A DNA stretch of 13,824 bases from an uncultured Eubacteriales bacterium (GTDB taxonomy: Bacteria; Bacillota; Clostridia; UMGS1883), in NCBI GenBank assembly GCA_905195005.1, contig CAJJUC010000049.1:1-13824 (forward strand), read 5' to 3'. Of this stretch, positions 7,539 through 13,824 are shown in pieces (the stretch's first letter is position 1; the number at the start of each line of letters is the position of its first letter). The notes under the pieces are model-generated. The model had not been told where the DNA came from and ran no database searches. It saw only the letters and a program-made list of their open reading frames with translations. The translations under genes were made by a program, and so were the position numbers.

Positions 7539-9905
7539 ATGAAATTAAAGAAAAGGTTATGCTGCATCTTGTCATGCACTCTTTTATCCGCAATGCTTTG
7601 GACATCGAATGTTTGCGCATCTGTAAGCAACGGAACATACCATGCATCTGTCAGCAATTCGAAATCCGTTGCCGACGGAACTTTAAAAGATTGCACCTTT
7701 GACGGTGACACCGGCAGCTATGAGCTTATCAGTGAAGGCGCTGACAGAGGTGTGAAAATCACCCCTAAATCATACGACAAAGGAATGGTTTCCATATTCC
7801 CGCTTGACACATCAAATTCTATGGCTTACACATCAAAAGAAAGCCGTTATATTGAAGCAAGATATGATGTGTATTTGGATAATTTAACCACATCAAGCGT
7901 TAGCTGGGAAGCTTTATCAAACGTACATGTCGGAATAGGCGGTGAAGCAACTAACAACTGGGCCTCAGAGTCTATAGTATTTCAGGGAAAAAAAGAGGGC
8001 AATACAACCAATATAGTGATTTCAAATACAAATGCAGAAGTTATGCAGTCTAAATGGTATACGGTTATTTTGGTTCTTGACAAAAGGACTAATTCGTATC
8101 GCTCATATGTTAAGGAAAGAGGCGCCGCTGATTCAACAGCCATATATTCTTCGGAAAAAAAGCTTCCGGATGCTGTTAATGGCAAAAACATTACAATTTA
8201 CAGAATCTGCCCTGTTCTTTCAAGAAATACCACAGGCGGAAGCCTTATAATTGATAATTTATCAGTTACGCCGTTTATTAAGATTTTAGAGAGCGGAGAA
8301 GATCTGTATAACAAATCCGTGGAACGTGTGGTTTATGTGAAACCCGGTTTTTCCGCAGCAATGTACAGCTTCAGCGGAGAAAAGGTGACATTTGCGGATA
8401 ACGGCACAGGTATTTATAAAATTACAACACCTGCCGTAACATCCTTAGGAGATAAAGCGCTGCGGGTTGCAGCAGAATACAAATTTACTGCCCGGAAAGG
8501 CTCTGCTGATTCCTTCACAAGCACACTTGAAGAAAAGATTTCAATTAAGGATAACGTTAACTACGATAACGTGCTGATTGATGCTCCGTTTGAAAATATC
8601 AATCAGTATCCCGGAGATGAGGGGCAACTGAAGAATCCGCCTACAAACGGTTTTGCAACAGCGAACTATCCGCATGCAGCTTTGCATGAACGCGAGGATG
8701 GAACTAAATTTATGCAGCTTTATCTTGACGGGAATAATCCGACAGAAGCTTTTCTGCAAACTGATTCATTATTAATTACAGATGGTCAGTACGCAAAGGT
8801 TGAATTTGAGGTTTTACCGGTATCGAAAAATGTGAATGTTGCATTGGAAGGCAAAGGCGTGGCATCTTTCACTGAGTCGTCAGTAAACGAAGGCTGGCTC
8901 ACAACAATAGGGAATAATGAAAGCTCTGCCGGTAATATTTTGGGTGTGCCAATAACGGATAATATGGTAGGATCATGGCAAAAGTTTGAAATTTATATTG
9001 ATGTTTTGAAAGGTAGCGCAGATGTATATTTGAACGGTAAGTATAAAGCTTCAACCAACAAATTTATGGCCGATAAATTAGCGGTGACATGGTTTAGGCT
9101 AACAGGAAAAATCGTTAAAGGATTAGATTGGACATTTGATCCGGAAACGAAAAACTACCAATGTGTAGCTTTTGATAATTTCAAAGTTTCCGCAACTTCT
9201 TATATCATGGAAGGAGTATCTGACGCCGGATATAACAATGATGAGGGTTTTGTCTCCGCAGGTACTGCTCCGGACACAGCAAAAGCGATAGTATTGAAGC
9301 TTAACGACAGGTTGGCTGTCGGTAACGAAAATGCGGAATTGATTAAAGTATATGATACTCAAAGTAATAATCCTGTTCCCGGTACAGTGGACATAAAAAA
9401 TGCGGATGACGGCGCTGCAGTATCATTTATACCGGCGGATAACGCGCTTCTTAAGAACACTGAAGTTAAATTGGTTATTCCTGCTAATGTGAAGTGTGTG
9501 CGCAACTATGCAAAACGTGTGGACAAAATAGGGGATATATACATGGCGGTAGAGGCAAAGGATTATGAGCATGAGATTGGAAAAACTGTTGAAGTAACGT
9601 TTAAAGTAGGCGACAGCACAGGACTTTATATCGGCAAGCCCGTTCTTAAGGGCAAATCAGGTGCAACTACGGCAATAGTTGAAATTGATGCGCCCGCTGC
9701 AAGTGTTGAAAAAGCAGGAGTTGTTTATATTGCCGAATTTGCAGGCAAAAAGCTTACGTCTGCAAAAGTTTTCCCAATCACATACTCTGCCGGACTATCC
9801 TATATTGTTAAAAACATGCCGCTTTCGGATGAAGCTGATGTTGTAAAAGCATTTACTTGGGACAGTAATTTGTCGCCGATATTCGCAGCTGCAGAAGCTG
9901 ACTGA
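7539..9905 (+). CDS. Secreted jelly-roll and Ig-like domain protein, probable surface glycan-binding
   Basis: The 788-residue product is exported: residues 1-27 form a signal peptide with probable cleavage after VCA. Residues about 45-247 and 345-553 each look like a concanavalin-like jelly roll of the kind ending in a strand with DNL/DNF (IIDNLSV near 237-243, VAFDNFKVSA near 543-552). Residues about 575-655 resemble an SbsA-type Ig-like domain (KVYDTQSNNPVPGTVDI, VSFIPADNALLKNTEVKLVIP). The C-terminal part is beta-rich and ends with VVKAFTWDSNLSPIF, a tail also seen in large secreted clostridial proteins. I see no obvious catalytic motif and no LPXTG anchor. GAAAGGAAGT precedes the ATG by nine bases, and the gene starts 39 bp after the binding-protein gene. 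I infer a carbohydrate-binding or presenting role; a lyase with a jelly-roll fold cannot be excluded. Confidence 0.75.
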   Translation: MKLKKRLCCILSCTLLSAMLWTSNVCASVSNGTYHASVSNSKSVADGTLKDCTFDGDTGSYELISEGADRGVKITPKSYDKGMVSIFPLDTSNSMAYTSKESRYIEARYDVYLDNLTTSSVSWEALSNVHVGIGGEATNNWASESIVFQGKKEGNTTNIVISNTNAEVMQSKWYTVILVLDKRTNSYRSYVKERGAADSTAIYSSEKKLPDAVNGKNITIYRICPVLSRNTTGGSLIIDNLSVTPFIKILESGEDLYNKSVERVVYVKPGFSAAMYSFSGEKVTFADNGTGIYKITTPAVTSLGDKALRVAAEYKFTARKGSADSFTSTLEEKISIKDNVNYDNVLIDAPFENINQYPGDEGQLKNPPTNGFATANYPHAALHEREDGTKFMQLYLDGNNPTEAFLQTDSLLITDGQYAKVEFEVLPVSKNVNVALEGKGVASFTESSVNEGWLTTIGNNESSAGNILGVPITDNMVGSWQKFEIYIDVLKGSADVYLNGKYKASTNKFMADKLAVTWFRLTGKIVKGLDWTFDPETKNYQCVAFDNFKVSATSYIMEGVSDAGYNNDEGFVSAGTAPDTAKAIVLKLNDRLAVGNENAELIKVYDTQSNNPVPGTVDIKNADDGAAVSFIPADNALLKNTEVKLVIPANVKCVRNYAKRVDKIGDIYMAVEAKDYEHEIGKTVEVTFKVGDSTGLYIGKPVLKGKSGATTAIVEIDAPAASVEKAGVVYIAEFAGKKLTSAKVFPITYSAGLSYIVKNMPLSDEADVVKAFTWDSNLSPIFAAAEAD

Positions 9906-10203
9906 TAAACTGCAACGCATTGCGGCAAATTATTATTCCGGCAGCGGAATGCAAATACGGAAAAACAGCAGCATGGAGGATGTAATAAAAGCAAAAACCG
10001 CGCATAAGGCTCGGATTGAAAAATGTTAACATAGCATAGATCGGATTACTTCCTGAAATGATATAAATTAAGCGTTCGCTTATCCTTAACATGTTTTTGA
10101 ACCGCGCATGGATTCGGCTGATGCTTTTAGGGTCGTATAGCAACAATTGCCGAGAGTTATCTCTGTGTTCATTTTCTGCGACACAGACAATCGACTGTGA
10201 CCG

Positions 10204-10239
10204 ATGACCTGTCAACAAAATCATTTTTTGGCAGGTCAT
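10204..10239. repeat. Strong 36-bp near-perfect hairpin
   Basis: Positions 10204-10219 pair with 10224-10239 through 14 Watson-Crick pairs, one T-G pair and one mismatch, closing on a 4-nt loop. The arms begin ATGACCTG and end CAGGTCAT. The T-run lies within the stem rather than after it, so it is not a normal terminator on either strand. It could be an operator, a processing site or the palindromic core of a small repeat element. Confidence 0.7.
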
Positions 10240-10265
10240 TGCGTATTTGAATACCATATCTGTTC

Positions 10266-10476
10266 ATGGCTGAAAACGTGTTTTTCGTTGAGGTGTTAAT
10301 TAATAATCCTTACAAAAAAATACGGGATTATCTTCGTAAACCGAGGCGGCTTCAAGATCGATAATGATATTGTTAAAAGAATGATTTCCCGATGCCGATA
10401 GGATAATTTTAACCGGTTATATAAAGCCGTCAAGAGGGATAATAACGGAAAAGCTGCTGATCTTGAAGCCGATTAA
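10266..10476 (+). pseudogene. Decayed coding-like frame of unknown family
   Basis: A frame beginning at ATG 10266 (MAENVFFVEVLINNPYKK) can be continued, if one base is removed from the seven-A run at 10314-10320, into YGIIFVNRGGFKIDNDIV and then RMISRCR. It meets TAG at 10399-10401, and a further readable piece (DNFNRLYKAVKRDNNGKAA) ends at TAA 10474-10476. The codon choice looks like that of the neighbours. No ribosome binding site precedes the ATG. I do not recognise the family. It may be the relic of a gene that once filled this operon gap. Confidence 0.3.
10347..10471. repeat. 13-bp perfect inverted repeat bounding 125 bp
   Basis: CGGCTTCAAGATC (10347-10359) is the exact reverse complement of GATCTTGAAGCCG (10459-10471). 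The 99 bp between them include a 10-bp palindrome TAACCGGTTA (10410-10419) near the centre. The right arm ends 44 bp before the carboxypeptidase start, so a transcript could fold this arm pair near the leader. Terminal repeats of a small non-autonomous element are an alternative, but no target-site duplication is obvious. Confidence 0.6.
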
Positions 10477-10515
10477 CACCGCTGAAGCTTATAATAAAAT
10501 ATGAGGAGAAAAGTT

Positions 10516-11547
10516 ATGACCAAAAAAATACCTGATTACTGGAAAAGCAGCCTTTCGGATGCTGATAACGAAGTTATGAATATAAAAAGGGGCACGGTAG
10601 ATGAATTTACTTCTGCCGGAGGACGAAAGATTTACCGCATATTTTACGGTGAAAAAAATTTATTCCGCAGGACAGCAAATTTAAGCTCGGCCGTTGGTGC
10701 AAAAAACAAAGATTATTTTGCTGATAAAAAAAGCCGTTCGTACAGACCTACGTTATTGCTTATAGGTTGTCAGCACGGCTTTGAATTCGAAGGAAGCGTT
10801 GCGCTTCTAAACATTATACACGCAATCGAAACAGGAAATGATTACGCGGGAAATCCTCACAATTACATAAAAGAATTCCTTGATAAAATAAATTTGATTA
10901 TTATCCCTTATAACAATCCCGACGGTAGAAGCAGAGTTCCTTATGAAACTGCTGACGGGCTGAGTTTTGAGGAGTTTAGATATTATGATCAGGGAACATG
11001 GTCGGACGGCACGCTTACAGGCTGGCCGGGCTGTAAGGAGCTTCATCCGATGGTAGGTGACAGAGTTGGATTTTTAGGCGCTTATTTTAATGATGACGGA
11101 ATCAACATAGTGCATGATTTATTTCCGTTTCCTACTGCGAAAGAAACAAAGCTTTTATTTGATACCGTTTATGACTACGTGCCTGACTTAACAATTATGC
11201 TGCATGGAGGAACCAACTCCAACCCAAGCATTTTGTATCCCGAGGCAGTGCATAAGATGTATGCTGATAAGTCGGAAAAATTTGCCAAACTGACTATTGA
11301 CAGAATGGCGCGCAAAGGATTTAAACTTAATTATCATTCTTTAGATGATTCAACCGCGGATTCTTTGCCAAATTATAATATAGCATCTGCAATGACTAAT
11401 GCATGCGGTGAACCGTGCGTTGTGTTTGAATCCAATCAGGGACTTGACTATAGAGGCACACGGCTCACAATGGATGAAATATATGCGGAGCATATAATTC
11501 TGTTTGAAGCAGCGCTTGAATACACTGCAGCTTGTAGAAATAATTAA
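10516..11547 (+). CDS. M14-family zinc carboxypeptidase-like enzyme
   Basis: M14 peptidases remove C-terminal amino acids, or cleave amide bonds in cell-wall peptides, using one zinc ion. In this 343-residue protein the ligands are visible: H87 and E90 in GCQHGFEFEG, and H230 in IMLHGGTNSN. NPDGR at 134-138 matches the family's substrate-carboxylate site, and E305 in VFESNQG is the probable catalytic glutamate. All key positions are present, so it should be active. No signal peptide or membrane segment is seen, hence cytoplasmic. I chose ATG 10516, which follows AGGAG by 7 nt; an ATG at 10501 overlaps that site. It ends 25 bp before the first permease gene, so the two are probably cotranslated in one operon. 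Placement inside a sugar-import operon suggests a glycopeptide, amino-acylated sugar or peptidoglycan fragment as substrate, which is inference. A succinylglutamate-desuccinylase-like deacylase role is also possible. Confidence 0.85.
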   Translation: MTKKIPDYWKSSLSDADNEVMNIKRGTVDEFTSAGGRKIYRIFYGEKNLFRRTANLSSAVGAKNKDYFADKKSRSYRPTLLLIGCQHGFEFEGSVALLNIIHAIETGNDYAGNPHNYIKEFLDKINLIIIPYNNPDGRSRVPYETADGLSFEEFRYYDQGTWSDGTLTGWPGCKELHPMVGDRVGFLGAYFNDDGINIVHDLFPFPTAKETKLLFDTVYDYVPDLTIMLHGGTNSNPSILYPEAVHKMYADKSEKFAKLTIDRMARKGFKLNYHSLDDSTADSLPNYNIASAMTNACGEPCVVFESNQGLDYRGTRLTMDEIYAEHIILFEAALEYTAACRNN

Positions 11548-11572
11548 AACCATAATTCGGGGAGGAATTTAT

Positions 11573-12487
11573 ATGAATCGCACAAAAAACCGCTTGCTTA
11601 CAAGCATAGCCGGGCACAAAAATATTTATATAATGCTTATCCCGGTCATTGCGTATTATGTGCTTTTTGCTTATGTACCAATGTTCGGTAATATAATGGC
11701 GTTTCAAGACTATAAAATAACAAGGGGCATCTTTGAAAGCAATTTTGTCGGATTTAAACATTTTAATTCTTTTTTGAATGATGTGTATTTTTGGCGTTTA
11801 ATAAAAAACACCATTAGAATTAATGTATATGGATTGGTATTCGGATTTCCGGCGCCGATTATTTTTGCTTTGCTGCTAAATGAAGTAAGAAATATAAGCT
11901 TTAAAAAAACAGTGCAAACCATAACATATATGCCGCATTTTATTTCAACAGTAATAATATGCGGTATGATTACAAGCTTTGTTGCAAGAGAAGGCGTAAT
12001 AAACTCTATCATTGTATCTTTGGGCGGCAGTCCGTTGGAGTTTATGACTGACCCTAAATATTTTGTTGGAATTTATACTATTTCAGGTATTTGGCAAAAT
12101 ATGGGGTGGAGCAGTATAATCTATATTTCCGCACTTTCATCAATAGACCAGGAATTGTATGAAGCGGCTTCAATTGACGGAGCTTCACGCTGGAAACAAA
12201 CAATTCATATTACAATTCCGGGGATATTACCGACGGTGTCAATTCTGCTGATAATGCAGATCGGACAGATGCTGTCTGTAGGATTCGAGAAAGTTATGCT
12301 TCTTTATAATCCCTCCATATATGAAACTGCAGATATTATAAGTACATATGTATATCGTCAGGGTATTTTGGGTGCGAATTACAGTTATTCAGCGGCTGTT
12401 GGACTTTTTAACTCGGTTGTAAACTTTATTTTGCTTGTATCTGTTAATGCTTTCAGCAGAAAAATATCCGGAAATGGTCTGTTTTAA
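11573..12487 (+). CDS. Sugar ABC transporter permease, LplB/YteP family
   Basis: This is one half of the membrane channel that imports oligosaccharide from the binding lipoprotein. The 304-residue protein has about six hydrophobic segments, the first near 17-37 (IYIMLIPVIAYYVLFAYVP). The EAA loop that contacts the ATPase is at 197-216 (EAASIDGASRW, then IHITIP). The start MNRTKN and end NGLF are ordinary for the family, whose members often close with the same GLF. ATG 11573 follows GGGGAGGA closely; longer forms starting inside the preceding gene are unlikely. The next permease begins 19 bp after the stop. No ATP-binding subunit is encoded in this window, and such importers commonly share one encoded elsewhere (MsmK/MsmX type). 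Confidence 0.97.
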   Translation: MNRTKNRLLTSIAGHKNIYIMLIPVIAYYVLFAYVPMFGNIMAFQDYKITRGIFESNFVGFKHFNSFLNDVYFWRLIKNTIRINVYGLVFGFPAPIIFALLLNEVRNISFKKTVQTITYMPHFISTVIICGMITSFVAREGVINSIIVSLGGSPLEFMTDPKYFVGIYTISGIWQNMGWSSIIYISALSSIDQELYEAASIDGASRWKQTIHITIPGILPTVSILLIMQIGQMLSVGFEKVMLLYNPSIYETADIISTYVYRQGILGANYSYSAAVGLFNSVVNFILLVSVNAFSRKISGNGLF

Positions 12488-12505
12488 TGGGGAGTGTGCA
12501 ATAAT

Positions 12506-13378
12506 ATGAATAGAAGAACAAAAGGTGAAAAGCTGTTTGCTTTATTAAATGCGGTTATTTTATTATTAGCATTGTTATGTACTTTATATCCGTGTATATA
12601 TGTATTATTTGCATCCGTGAGTGACCCGACAAAGGTTTTTGAAAAAGCCCTTTTATTATATCCACAAGGTATTAACCTTGGCAATTACATAGCTGTTTTC
12701 GAAAATTCTTTAATTTGGAGCGGATATGCAAATACCATATTCTATGCTGTTGTGGGAACGACAGCAAGTGTGTTGATTACCGTGATAGCCGCATTTTGCC
12801 TTTCAAGACGAGATTTACCGGGCAAAAATGCGATAATCATGGCTATGGTATTTACTATGTATTTTACGGGCGGTATGATACCCAATTATCTGGTTGTTCG
12901 CACATTAGGTTTATTAGATACGCGTGCTTCGATGATTTTGCCTACATTGATGAGCACATACAACTTTATAATTGTTTTAACATCTTTTAAGGGGTTGCCG
13001 CCAAGCTTAGAAGAAGCGGCGACGATAGACGGGGCAAATGAATATACAGTTTTATTTAAAGTATTAATGCCGCTTCTTAAACCCGTTATATCCGTTATTG
13101 CTCTGTATTATCTCGTAGCAATTTGGAACAACTTTATGTCTGCTTTGCTTTATTTGAGCGATCCGAAAAAGTACCCATTACAGCTTGTTTTGCGTGAGAT
13201 ATTATACCAAGGTACAATGCAGCAGGAAACAAGCTCTCAAATTGATACAGCAACCATGCAGCAGGAAACAATTAAATATGCGGTTATGGTTGTTTCTACC
13301 GTTCCGGTGATGTGTGTGTATCCATTCATTCAGCGTTATTTCGTTAAAGGCATCATGATTGGTGCGGTAAAGGGCTGA
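12506..13378 (+). CDS. Sugar ABC transporter permease, LplC/YtcP family
   Basis: This is the partner permease of the LplB-type subunit. The 290-residue protein has about six membrane segments, the first at 10-36, and an EAA loop at 170-189 (EAATIDGANEY, then FKVLMP). It ends with the family signature YFVKGIMIGAVKG. ATG 12506 is preceded by GGGGAG at 12489-12494, a spacing of 11 nt; a GTG at 12494 would lie within that site. In the loop before the last membrane segment, residues 238-242 and 251-255 repeat MQQET, encoded by an exact 16-bp direct repeat. This loop is Gln-rich and variable in relatives, so function should be kept. It lies 23 bp ahead of the GH88 gene. Confidence 0.97.
   Translation: MNRRTKGEKLFALLNAVILLLALLCTLYPCIYVLFASVSDPTKVFEKALLLYPQGINLGNYIAVFENSLIWSGYANTIFYAVVGTTASVLITVIAAFCLSRRDLPGKNAIIMAMVFTMYFTGGMIPNYLVVRTLGLLDTRASMILPTLMSTYNFIIVLTSFKGLPPSLEEAATIDGANEYTVLFKVLMPLLKPVISVIALYYLVAIWNNFMSALLYLSDPKKYPLQLVLREILYQGTMQQETSSQIDTATMQQETIKYAVMVVSTVPVMCVYPFIQRYFVKGIMIGAVKG
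13217..13271 (+). repeat. In-frame 16-bp direct repeat within the LplC-type gene
   Basis: ATGCAGCAGGAAACAA occurs at 13217-13232 and again at 13256-13271, a period of 39 bp or 13 codons. Both copies encode MQQET. The intervening codons do not repeat, so this is either a diverged tandem duplication or two copies of a slip-prone Gln-rich motif. Confidence 0.8.
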
Positions 13379-13401
13379 TGGCATAAATAGGAGATGATTT
13401 C

Positions 13402-13824
13402 ATGAAGAACATTATTAAGGAAAATATCAGATGCTCGGATTTGTTTTTAAACAATAGGGAGTTTACCGAAACAAAGTTAGATATTGCAATTAAGGATGCA
13501 TTGAAAAAAGTGGATTATATGATGGAAACTCTCGGGGATGATTTCGCAAGAGCGTCAAGTGAGAATAATATATACCCCGCAGTTAAAAATGATACAGGGT
13601 GGAATACAGGGTTTTGGACAGGCATTTTATGGATATCATATGAACTGTCGGGTGATGAAAAATATAAAAAGCTGGCGCTGAAGCACATCTCCATTCCCAC
13701 CAGCGACGCCGAGACCAAGGCACTGATCTACGCCGGTGCAGTGAAGAACGAGACTGCGGCTCAGCGGTACTATACTGGCCAGGTCAAGGATCTCAAGAAT
13801 GAGCTTTTGCTGCTCAACGGAGTT
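13402..13824 (+). CDS. GH88 unsaturated glucuronyl hydrolase, 5' part only, with foreign 3' tail
   Basis: GH88 enzymes hydrolyse 4,5-unsaturated uronic acids from the ends of oligosaccharides made by polysaccharide lyases. The start at 13402 follows AGGAGAT and lies 23 bp after the permease gene. Residues 1-96 fit the family N-terminus: KNDTGWNTGFWTGILWISYE near 60-79, then SGDEKYKKLALKHI, parallel to DWTDGFWSGILWLCYEYTGDE in the Bacillus enzyme. The expected next part, with the first catalytic Asp in the HHDIGF region, does not follow. From about 13,670-13,692 the same frame continues as SIPTSDAETKALIYAGAVK and so on, unrelated to GH88, with a shift to G/C-ending codons. No signal peptide is present, so the native enzyme would be cytoplasmic. 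The true gene is intact only to roughly residue 95 here. Confidence 0.82.
   Translation, partial: MKNIIKENIRCSDLFLNNREFTETKLDIAIKDALKKVDYMMETLGDDFARASSENNIYPAVKNDTGWNTGFWTGILWISYELSGDEKYKKLALKHISIPTSDAETKALIYAGAVKNETAAQRYYTGQVKDLKNELLLLNGV
13682..13824 (+). other. Abruptly different GC-rich end segment, probable chimeric join
   Basis: These roughly 140 bases have clearly higher G+C and a strong preference for codons such as GCC, GAG, AAG, CTG and ATC, unlike the AT-rich codons before them. They stay open in the GH88 frame and read as plausible helical protein (AGAVKNETAAQRYYTGQVKD). I do not recognise it; a phage or mobile-element protein is one guess. The length is about that of a single short sequencing read, favouring an assembly join over real recombination. 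Confidence 0.6.

Larger units (their letters stand above)
9906..10515. other. 610-bp gap inside the operon, with decayed frames and inverted repeats
   Basis: No intact gene is visible between the secreted protein and the carboxypeptidase. The stretch holds a small hairpin at 9935-9950 (ATTCCG, loop GCAG, CGGAAT), a 14-bp palindrome at 10069-10082 (TAAGCG TT CGCTTA), a strong 36-bp hairpin at 10204-10239, a broken coding-like frame and a 13-bp inverted-repeat pair. Long frames on the minus strand across 9853-10257 resemble no family I know. There is no clear terminator and no convincing promoter. An eroded gene or small mobile element is the likeliest origin. Confidence 0.6.

Noticed and set aside
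9973..10029. Short open frame beginning MEDVIKAKTAHKARIEKC
   Set aside because: Only 18 residues, no upstream ribosome binding site distinct from its own first codons, no known small protein match.
9853..10257. 134-residue minus-strand open frame covering the end of the secreted-protein gene and the gap
   Set aside because: It overlaps a well-supported gene, has no recognisable motif and starts inside no plausible promoter context; kept only as a sign that the gap is stop-poor.
10490..10495. TATAAT as a promoter -10 box for the carboxypeptidase gene
   Set aside because: No -35 box at 16-18 bp (nearest TTGAAG is 21 bp away), no extended -10 TG, and transcription would begin on top of the ribosome binding site.

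Overview
The window is Bacillota-like, most likely from an uncultured Clostridia member. It is AT-rich with strong AGGAGG-type ribosome binding sites and sigmaA-type promoters. It has an LplA/LplB/LplC-type (YtcQ/YteP/YtcP) sugar ABC importer and a membrane-anchored AraC regulator of the YesS/YesN kind. The best overall reading is one glycan-utilisation locus that imports and degrades an oligosaccharide, flanked on the left by gene wreckage and ending on the right in a probable chimeric join.

Layout. Positions 1-735 hold remains of sugar genes on the plus strand: a possible 3' end of an unidentified gene, an N-acylglucosamine 2-epimerase reduced to about 150 residues, and a GH31-like gene reduced to two short pieces. 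Positions 736-1317 are non-coding, with hairpins, a 108-bp imperfect inverted repeat, a possible terminator and a decayed helix-turn-helix gene. Positions 1318-3564 (minus strand) encode the AraC-type sensor/regulator. A 458-bp divergent control region (3565-4022) carries two near-consensus promoters facing apart and four GGCAA-type half-sites between them. The plus-strand cluster then runs: GH20-like hexosaminidase (4023-5864), lipoprotein solute-binding protein (5910-7499), large secreted jelly-roll/Ig protein (7539-9905), a 610-bp gap with decayed reading frames and strong inverted repeats, M14-type carboxypeptidase (10516-11547), LplB-type permease (11573-12487), LplC-type permease (12506-13378), and the 5' end of a GH88 unsaturated glucuronyl hydrolase (13402 onward). 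At about 13,670-13,692 the GH88 gene changes abruptly into unrelated, more GC-rich sequence.

How the parts may work together (inference): the regulator senses an extracellular signal and controls the divergent operon. The secreted beta-rich protein may hold or present glycan at the surface. The binding protein and two permeases import oligosaccharides using an ATPase encoded elsewhere. The cytoplasmic GH20-like and GH88 enzymes trim amino-sugar and unsaturated uronic residues. The cytoplasmic M14 enzyme suggests that the imported material, or one breakdown product, carries an amino-acid or peptide part. GH88 plus GH20 plus an amino-sugar epimerase would fit a glycosaminoglycan-like or glycopeptide substrate. 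No polysaccharide lyase, sulfatase or ATPase is visible, so the substrate is open.
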